Shown one piece after another: positions 56,578-64,000 of a stretch of DNA of 64,000 nucleotides. Every line of letters starts with the position of its first letter. Positions within the stretch are counted from its first letter, which is position 1. The position numbers and the translations under genes are program-made. Origin of the DNA: Brasenia schreberi. Taxonomy: Eukaryota; Streptophyta; Magnoliopsida; Nymphaeales; Cabombaceae. The stretch lies in NCBI GenBank assembly GCA_036023115.1, contig JAYKKT010000046.1:8128637-8192636 (forward strand). Reading direction: 5' to 3'. The notes under the pieces were generated by a model. The model did no database searches, was not told where the DNA came from, and saw only the letters and a program-made list of their open reading frames with translations.

Positions 56578-57886
56578 CTACTTATTATCGTCAACTGTAA
56601 GTCTAATCAAATTTCCAGGTGCTGGCTTTGATTTTTGGATACATTCGTAGAGATCGGCATCACAAGTCAGAGTTACCCACTGGAAAACGGAGTCCAAGTA
56701 CTTGATATGAGTGGATCCTGCATTTACCTTCAGCTTCTTCGAAACTTCTTTGAGTAACTCTTCCAAACCAGATCCCAAGGGCAGCTGTAATCTGACAACA
56801 TCTTCTTTATATACCACCTTTATTTTCATGTTCCGATATGATGGTGGAACTTGTATGTCCTCACTGCAATCTTCAGCATTGGTTGTTTTCAGCACAGAGC
56901 ACGTCAAGCCGCTCTTATTGCGATCTTTCAGCCCAAGACTACTGGATGTCCCCTTGACACTGGTATGATTAATTCTGTCATGGCTTGATGGGAACTGCGA
57001 TCTCGATACAGCATCATCACGGTCAGCCTCAAGTGTTTCGAGATTCGAGGATGCAACAACGGCCTTTGATGATTCTTTAGCCACAAGATCCGTACTGGTA
57101 GACAATGGAAGGGCCTTGCTGACAACGGGTGCGAAAGAACTTGCACAAGCACCAAGAGTAGATGGAACTTGAACATATTTGACAGATTCAATTACTTCTT
57201 GCAATTTCCTCAAGGAATTGTTGATCTTGCTGATCTTGCGAGATGGCCACCTTGCGATGCCTTGTTGCCTACAGATGCGCTTTAGTGTAGTTGGACATAC
57301 TGTGGAGGACATTTCACCTTGTTTTAGTTCAATATTGAGAAAATCTGGAAGCTCAAACAAGAATTATTTTTCATTCATCTCATAACTACAGGTTATGCTC
57401 TATATAAAACAGGGTTGATCATTTTTGAGTTAACAGTAACTTGAAACCTGAAAAAGTTGTCAATTTGTTTCACAAAACAGTCCTAAACTCATCACTACTA
57501 AAAAGACCAAATTATGGAGTTGTGTTCTTACATAAAAGTTACGGAGTTAGCATGTAACGTGAATTTCATGGTGCCTGCTATCCAAAGATGTCTATAGTAA
57601 CAAGAGAATTAATGTTGACATGATGAAGTTCAGGTCAAGAGAATGAGCAAATTATGTATAACTATTGATATTCAATGAAAAAATTAATAGAGATGTTATA
57701 CATAGAATTAATGTTCGTTAGTTAAAATGAAGAAGGCTATAAGTATTCTATAAAGATATCAATAAAGTTGAAATGTAAATATTATAAAACATCAATGAGA
57801 CCTGCTTTGTTTTATGGTTGAGTCTTAGGCAGTTATCCATAGCAAAAATATAGATGTTGAGATGATGAGTGGTCATATAAGGAAAG

Positions 57887-57970
<84 letters not shown>

Positions 57971-60900
57971 GAGATTATTAGAAACAAATTGAGAGTAACA
58001 CCAATACAGGATAAAATGAAGAGAATTTGTTTAAGATGGTTTGGACATTTAGAAAGATGATGAAATGATGTTTTCGTAAGAAGATATAAAAACTAGATTG
58101 TGAAAATGCTAAGAAAGGAAGGACGACTCCATGAAAATGTTGGAAAGAAAAAATAAAGAATGATCTAGTTTATATTGAGTTAAATGCTAGCATGATACAT
58201 TATAGCACTTCATAGAAAAAAAGAGTCCATGTAGCCAACCCCATCTAGTATGGGAAAAGGCTTAATTGTTTCATTTTGCTCATTCTCTTGACACAAATCT
58301 CCTTCCGTCCTAATTCGAGTTATGGAGAAAGGTTAAGATAAATACTGTAGAACATGCAACCACCAATAAAATGTACAAAAACGAATGCGACTAAAAGGTC
58401 TAGAGGGCAATTTCTGCCTATGCAGTAGTAGCTCCTGAAGGGTATTCCATGTTTTAACCCCAAATCTCAAGATTCAAGTATACTTGAATTTGAACATGGA
58501 TTAGGTCATTCTCAAATAGTAAAACATCAAAAGCCATTGACAACTCTTTATACTTACCACCAAGGCATTTGGATGCATCTTTAAGGCTTCCGGCAAAGTA
58601 TTGTTTGAGAACATCAATGCTGATGGTTTTTTCTGTTTTGCCTCTCGTTCTTTCCACCTGCTGATTTAAGGAACCTTCTGGTGTGAATTTCGTCAAAGGG
58701 TTTGAACTTACACTGATGTTGGCACCCACCATGTCCAAACTACGGTTTATTGTGGATTCTGGGAGGCTTTCATCTTTGACAATTTCTTTCCTTCCACCTG
58801 GTGCAAGTTCATCTAACCTTTCTTGTTCGGAGCAGGGTTGACAGTTCAGCTCTCCAGCTGAATATTTCTCATTCGAGCAATAATTCGTCGATACCTCTGA
58901 TTTCTCAACCGAAGACAGTTCCATTGAAACCAAGAGTGAAGTACGTTGAAACTCTCTAATACTGCTGAGTATGGATTCAAACAAAAACCCCTGTTGTTGA
59001 GTGTCTTTACATTCAGGGGGCAGGAAGAACTCCAGAATACAAACATCAGCGATTTTTTTCATGCATCGCACAGGTATAGCAACAGCACCAACAAGCTCAA
59101 ACATTCTGGCATAGTGAACTAATGGGTGTTCACTTTTGGCCACTTGAGATATATTTTGATGAAGAATAGGCCTCCGGGATGTAAATGCGCTGCCAACAAT
59201 TCCCTGCTCCAAGGTCAAATGGTGTTCTATGCAAGCCTTCCTGAAATCCTGCAACCCGGCATCAAGCAAATAGGACGCTTTGTTTCTTGTCAGCAAGAAA
59301 ACTTGCTGTGAGTGATGCCCGTCAAGCTTGGAAGCTTTATCAGAACTATTTGCAAGATTTGAAACTCCACCTTGCCTGCATGGGATCCAAGTCTGTGCTA
59401 ATGGCAGCTTGTATTTTTCACACACTGTTGTAAGTACCTCATAAATTTCAGCCATTTCATCAAGATAGCTTTTATTGTGCATCTGTAACATTAAACAACA
59501 AGCATCATGTGGATTTTTTTATTTTTGGCTTAAGTAAGCAGTAGATAAAGAAAAGAATCGGAAAAGCTAATCACCTTCATGTTTGGAATACAGTCTGGAT
59601 GTGAGGTTTTCAAGTCTACAGCCTGTTGTCAATAAGAGATGTCAGATCATGCATGTAGCATATGAAATCCGCACATCATACGTCACTAAGTTATGGTGCA
59701 GATCAAACTATGGAAGATGGAATACTGAAAATGGAGAGACTAGAGAAGCAAAACAAGGAGCACGTTAAGATAACAGAAAAGATTTTGCTTGAATGAGTCG
59801 CAGAGAACTAGTTAATTCTTATTGCTTTTTCAATCTTTATCCATTCTTTGGTAAAGTTTGTCATGCATTGACTCGAAAAAGGAACAGAATGTAGAAACCT
59901 AATCAAATATTAATGTGTATTTCCTCATTGAGATAAACAGGGAAATGGACCTAATTTTTTTCTGATCCTTCTATAAAAACAAAATCACGAGTGTCCATGT
60001 TAACCATGACTTGTTCAGTGAAAAACAGCAGATATTTGATATGTATATATGTACGCGTGTGTGCCAAAAGTAAAGTTTAAATGGTGCAAAGAATCTGATA
60101 CAACTGTCTGTCAGATGAGATAATCAGCCTCGTTGCTACGTAACTAACTACTACTAATATTAATAGTATTGGAAATCTGAATGTGCCAATAAGACAATAA
60201 ACATGAAATAGGCACATGAATCACGAAATTCTTGTTCAGCACCTGAAACAGAACAACCAGCTAGTGACGTACTCTTTGATCAGGTGTGCGGATAAAAGTT
60301 AATGAAGATATTCTGCAAAATTACTTATTCAAATTAACCTGAGACATTCAGGATGCAACAGGGAGCAGAGAGACCCAAAACGCATCATCTAATTTCAGAA
60401 GGGCTAATGAGCATGCAACAACCCTATGAAGTATGAAGCAAAGAAACATGTATTAAGCACTCCCGTGACTTCACCAACAGAACATGCAGCTGACCTATAC
60501 TTTGATGAGAGGACCAGTAACTCCAGAAATGTACTTATATGAAATTTACAAAAATGAAAAAAGAAGTGAAGAGACCACATACCTCCAGTGCCTTCGAGAC
60601 TTTGCTCAAGTCAGTTTCAAACTTGATTTTGTTGGATGTCAAAACGAGCTCCAGGACACCGAGGCAGTTCCTCTGACCAGATTCAAAAACTGGAACTGCT
60701 AAAGATCCACGGACATCATACTTGATAGCATGAAACCAACGTAGATATTCTTCGCTGCTATAGTACTGTGCATTAGGTGTCCACTCAGGTAGCTTACTCT
60801 GGAAAACTCTACCAGGGAGACCAAAATTTCTAAAATTGGTTTCATCTGTTGAAAATGAAAACTCCATGGAGACATTTCGGTATTTCACAAGATTGTGGAT

Positions 60901-61521
60901 TCCTGCATCCAACACAAAAGGTTGTTCATATGTAGATAAAACCTGCTTCCCACCAATTCTCAGAGGTGTCCATATCTGTAGCAGCACTCCCTCGTCAGTA
61001 GATTGCTTGATGATATGCAGTGCATGCATCATCCTCTCCTTCAAAATGCAAGTCCCATCAAAGACAAGTCTGCTGCTAGCAATCAAAGAGTTGCCAGCAA
61101 TATTGAAGTCAATTGCCTTTTCAGCAAAACTGCCGACAACAGAATCAACCAATGCACCCTCCTGTTCGCCCTCATCAAACTTCATATAATTGCCAGTCGA
61201 GAATTGAGAGGGCCATGGTTTCTGTACTTGTTCAAAACCATAGCCATCAACTGGGTTCACGGGATCTATAAAAGAGTTCTGATGAGCATAGAGAGGAGTG
61301 GTGAGTTTTGCTGAACTAGTCTGACTGGAATTTGAATCAAGAGTCGTACAGTGCAGAAATTCAAGGCTCTCGTACAGATCATCAAACTCCATAATGTTGC
61401 CCTCATCAATATCAACATGAGAATACGAAGGTGAGTATGCAAAGCTTGTGAATTCGGCAGGAAAATTCGAGGGACTTGGATATCCATAACGACATGTTCC
61501 ACTAAATTGGCTCAAATCCAT
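56578..61521 (-). CDS. NLP: NIN-like protein (NLP) transcription factor
   Basis: Four exons on the minus strand: 61521-60583, 59622-59575, 59482-58558 and 57299-56578. All phases agree; 877 residues; stop TAG at 56580-56578. The start MDLSQFSG is the first ATG in frame. NLPs are nuclear activators of nitrate-responsive genes. The N-terminal GAF-like nitrate-sensing region covers roughly residues 150-480, including QIWTPLRIGGKQVLSTYEQP, GLPGRVFQSKLPEW and SLAVPVF. The RWP-RK domain is at about 611-670, with RWPSRK at 654-659 and the usual intron inside it. The PB1 domain is at 795-877. The acidic cluster of the PB1 OPCA motif is altered (YLDSVFQWV; most family members have YLDDD-EWV). A 48-base exon 2 is supported by exact phase. 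The intron inside the RWP-RK domain holds a LINE fragment. Confidence 0.93.
57735..58267 (+). mobile_element. RTE LINE 3' fragment in an NLP intron
   Basis: The plus strand shows decayed RTE reverse-transcriptase C-terminal sequence (RPALFYG-like, then NEIIRNKLRV and RWFGHLER-like) and ends catgtagccaaccccatctag then tatgggaaaaggctt, the RTE 3' terminus. It is opposite to the NLP gene, 5' truncated, and broken by a (TA)n tract. Confidence 0.8.
57890..57968. repeat. (TA)39 microsatellite inside the LINE fragment
   Basis: Pure TA tract of about 78 bases, located where RTE copies encode the short Asp-Arg-Ile-x-Asn-Glu stretch; the coding sequence resumes right after it. Confidence 0.9.
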
Positions 61522-63225
61522 TTTACTACGTAACAGCCTTTCCTGACACACCTAGTGAAAGCGAAGCAGGAGACACCAAAGACTTAACATGTAATTCTCA
61601 GTTTTTTTTCAAAATCAGACAACCATAATAGTTTTCAGATAACAAGCACATCCAATACCGCCACAATCAAACTGCGGAAAACTAACAAAGAGAGTTGCCG
61701 GCGAGATGGAAAAAGAAAATTACTCGAACACTTGGAGACCTTGATTATGGAACCCGCCCTAATGTAGGAAATGGGACCTATACACTAGAAATCAACAAAC
61801 CATCAAAATCAGACCAACATACTGGCAACTCAAGAAAAGTTGGCAAAGCAATAAAGTATAGATTCTGGAGCCAAGAAGCAGCAGATGTTGGAAGTAGTTT
61901 GAGAGAAGAAACCTGGTTTTCTACAGCTCAAGAAATCATCAATCTAATAACCCACAACAGTTGGAGGCAAAGGAAGAGATAGAGCTTGAGATGATCAAGC
62001 ATCAGATAAATTAAGGCAATCTGAAGGAAAGATGACCTGTTTTCACTATATTCAATCAAATCAGACATTCCCAACGTGATAACTCGAAAAAGTAAGACAA
62101 AGGAAAAGACAAGACAAAGGATAAAACAACTTGGAGCAATCAAGCTGCAGATAATGGAAAAAGTATGGAGGACAGAAACTCTGTTTTTGGCAAGTCAACA
62201 AATCACAGAAGCAGGCCTTTAGCACACTGATCACTCCAGGAAAGTTGAAACAAAAGGAATATAGTACAGAGCTATCGAACAGAAAACGAATAGAAGCATA
62301 GCACAGGAAACGAAGCCTGTTCTCTACAACTCAACAGAACATCAAAATCAGAACTCCATAATGAACTTCAGAAAAGTTAAGGACGGAATAGAGACTGATG
62401 CAATCAACCTGCAAATAAATGGAGCAGTGTGAACAAGCATAATTTTGAAGGCCCCATCCAGATGGTAAACGTTGAAAGTTTCCCAGCAACTCAACAAGTC
62501 CAGATAAACACAACAATTAGTGACATTACCAGATTTTGACAGTTTGCTGCCATTGTAGAGCTTGAATTTAAATATTATGCAATGAAGCTACTTGGTGAAA
62601 GACCATATAGTGGTCCTTCCGGGCATTATTTTGTATTAAATGCATGGCCCACCATTGCACTTGCTGAAATTTGTATTTATCAGCTCGGACGAATATACAT
62701 ATATAAATGTGTGCTTTCAGAAAGAAGACTATTGTGATGAGCTGCTGTAGATAGCCCAATACAGAAAAAAACCAATTCGCATATTTTTTGGGTGACAGCT
62801 CAATCCTGATTAAAGTATACAAGACGTGGCCATGTGACCATAATTTAATAAAAGAGGACTTCGTCATGCTGCTTCAGATGGCAATATAGCATCAAGTACA
62901 ACCATAATAACAATGGAGATTAACAAAGATTTTGCAAAAATCTATCATAATTTACACAAGGACACCCAATATCGGACAAAAGTTATTATACTAATATCTT
63001 TAAAAAGTAATAATCAAACATGAACAAGAAGCATCAGCAATAGGAAGGATTCAATCACTATATAGAGAGAGACTTACACCTTTTAAGTGGTAGCAAATCT
63101 AAATAAATCTGAACCGTCTATGTTTGGTGATGAATCGTTGAAATTTAAATGTATAAAATAAAAAATACATATGCACTTTCTGCAGATATACTTTATTCAC
63201 ATGAAAATTTTACTTTTTAAATTAC

Positions 63226-63267
63226 AAATCTTAACCATCTATCACCAAAGATAGATGGTTGAGATTT
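63226..63267. repeat. Hairpin
   Basis: aaatcttaaccatctatc and gatagatggttgagattt pair at 17 of 18 positions around a six-base loop; a related shorter one follows near 63294. Confidence 0.8.
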
Positions 63268-63372
63268 GAAAAAGTATTTGCTTTTGAAATTTAAAATCTC
63301 AACCATCATATGATTGAGATTTTGTTGGATTTACTAGCACGGAAAGGTAGTAGCATTATTAACATATATCAG

Positions 63373-63424
<52 letters not shown>
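63373..63424. repeat. (CT)n(TA)n microsatellite
   Basis: A CT run of about 26 bases joins a TA run of about 26 bases, the same layout as at 18530. Confidence 0.95.
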
Positions 63425-63620
63425 AATATATTACTTGTTGCAAAAGTAAGTCTTATTATTCCATTTCTTGTTGTAGCAAGAGATCCGATTCATATACCAC
63501 ACAAGTATGAAAATAGATAAAGAACATACATCACTTTCATTAACTCATCACCCTACATGGACTTTTGGCATGAAAAAGTTGAAAACCTTCATATATTCGA
63601 CAATTATTTTCATTGAGATC

Positions 63621-64000
63621 AACAACAACAACTAAGCCTTTTCCCATACTAGACGGGGTCGGATACATGGATTCTTTGTTTCCACATATTCCTATCGTGT
63701 GCCATGTTAGCAGTTAACTCACAATAAGCTAGATCATTCTTTATTGTTTCTTTCCAACACTTTTGTGGTCGTCCTCTACCTCTTTTAATACTTTCTAAAT
63801 TTAGTTTTTCTAACCTTCTTATAGGTTCTTCTTTTGATCTTCTTTCTATATGTCCAAACCATCTTAAATGATGTTCTCTCATTTTATCATCTATTGGTAC
63901 CACTCTTAATTTGTTTCTAATAACCTCATTATGTATACGGTCTTTTCTTGTATGACCACTCATCCATCTCAACATCTTCATTTCTGTCAAAGACATCTTT
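63621..64000 (-). mobile_element. RTE LINE 3' end, running out of the window
   Basis: A long intact minus-strand frame (63996-63649) ends the RTE reverse transcriptase: MLRWMSGHTRKDRI, HHLRWFGHIERRS and GRGRPQKCWKE. It is followed by the terminal catactagacggggtcgg complement and a caacaacaac tract. It is the best preserved of three RTE copies here and continues beyond base 64000. Confidence 0.88.

Larger units (their letters stand above)
61522..64000. other. NLP upstream region
   Basis: Probable NLP leader, possibly with a leader intron, then promoter. Between 61740 and 62530, diverged copies of a T-rich word on the minus strand (TTGAGTTGC or TTGAGCTGTAGA, followed by ACAGG or CCAGG and TTTC) recur four or five times, suggesting an old tandem repeat. 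Open frames here are not recognisable. The far end holds a hairpin, a microsatellite and a LINE end. Confidence 0.5.

Noticed and set aside
61695..61982. 95-codon plus-strand frame upstream of NLP
   Set aside because: Antisense to the likely NLP leader intron; peptide unrecognised and sequence is part of an old tandem repeat.
1..64000. CRISPR array, bacterial operon or organelle DNA
   Set aside because: No regularly spaced identical repeats with unique spacers, no ribosome-binding-site-led gene strings; genes are spliced and plant-specific.

Overview
This window is nuclear DNA of a flowering plant. The evidence is several spliced genes with GT-AG introns in plant-specific families (NAC, RWP-RK, IQD, a SIZ1-type SUMO ligase), a miR164 target site, and dense plant transposable elements and long (TA)n tracts. 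The species cannot be named from the sequence. Nothing points to an organelle or prokaryote.

Layout from left to right. Positions 2-1635 hold the 3' end of a SIZ1-like SUMO E3 ligase gene (+). Positions 5018-6899 hold a four-exon RKD-type RWP-RK transcription factor (+). Positions 10974-12847 hold a three-exon NAC gene (-) with a near-perfect miR164 site. Positions 19790-21060 hold a decayed GT43 xylosyltransferase-like pseudogene (+). It converges on a vicilin-like cupin pseudogene (-, 28604 to 21065) that is split by a Ty1-copia element (22505-28059). Positions 33084-36345 hold a five-exon IQD calmodulin-binding protein gene (+). Positions 39450-54933 hold a seven-exon EXO5 (exonuclease V/DEM1) gene (+), whose fourth intron of 11.8 kb is a nest of transposons. 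Positions 56578-61521 hold a four-exon NIN-like protein gene (NLP, -).

The most unusual region is EXO5 intron 4. An RTE-type LINE (-) is interrupted by an LTR element that carries a MADS-box gene fragment; that element holds a further DNA insertion. A hAT-like non-autonomous element also sits in the LINE. Next to the LINE is a related LTR element (47880-53298, exact CTATG target duplication). It carries fragments of a casein-kinase-1-like gene and a PPR gene, and is itself interrupted by a decayed hAT transposon (49767-52907). Neither LTR element shows gag or pol, so they look like non-autonomous elements that captured host exons.

The intact genes are not an operon or a pathway. The two RWP-RK regulators (RKD and NLP) lie about 50 kb apart and share only their DNA-binding domain. 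Intergenic DNA carries tRNA-derived SINE-like units, short TIR elements, hairpins and microsatellites. Exon coordinates were built by hand from reading frame, splice signals and family knowledge, with no transcript evidence. Transposon boundaries are approximate unless a target duplication is stated.
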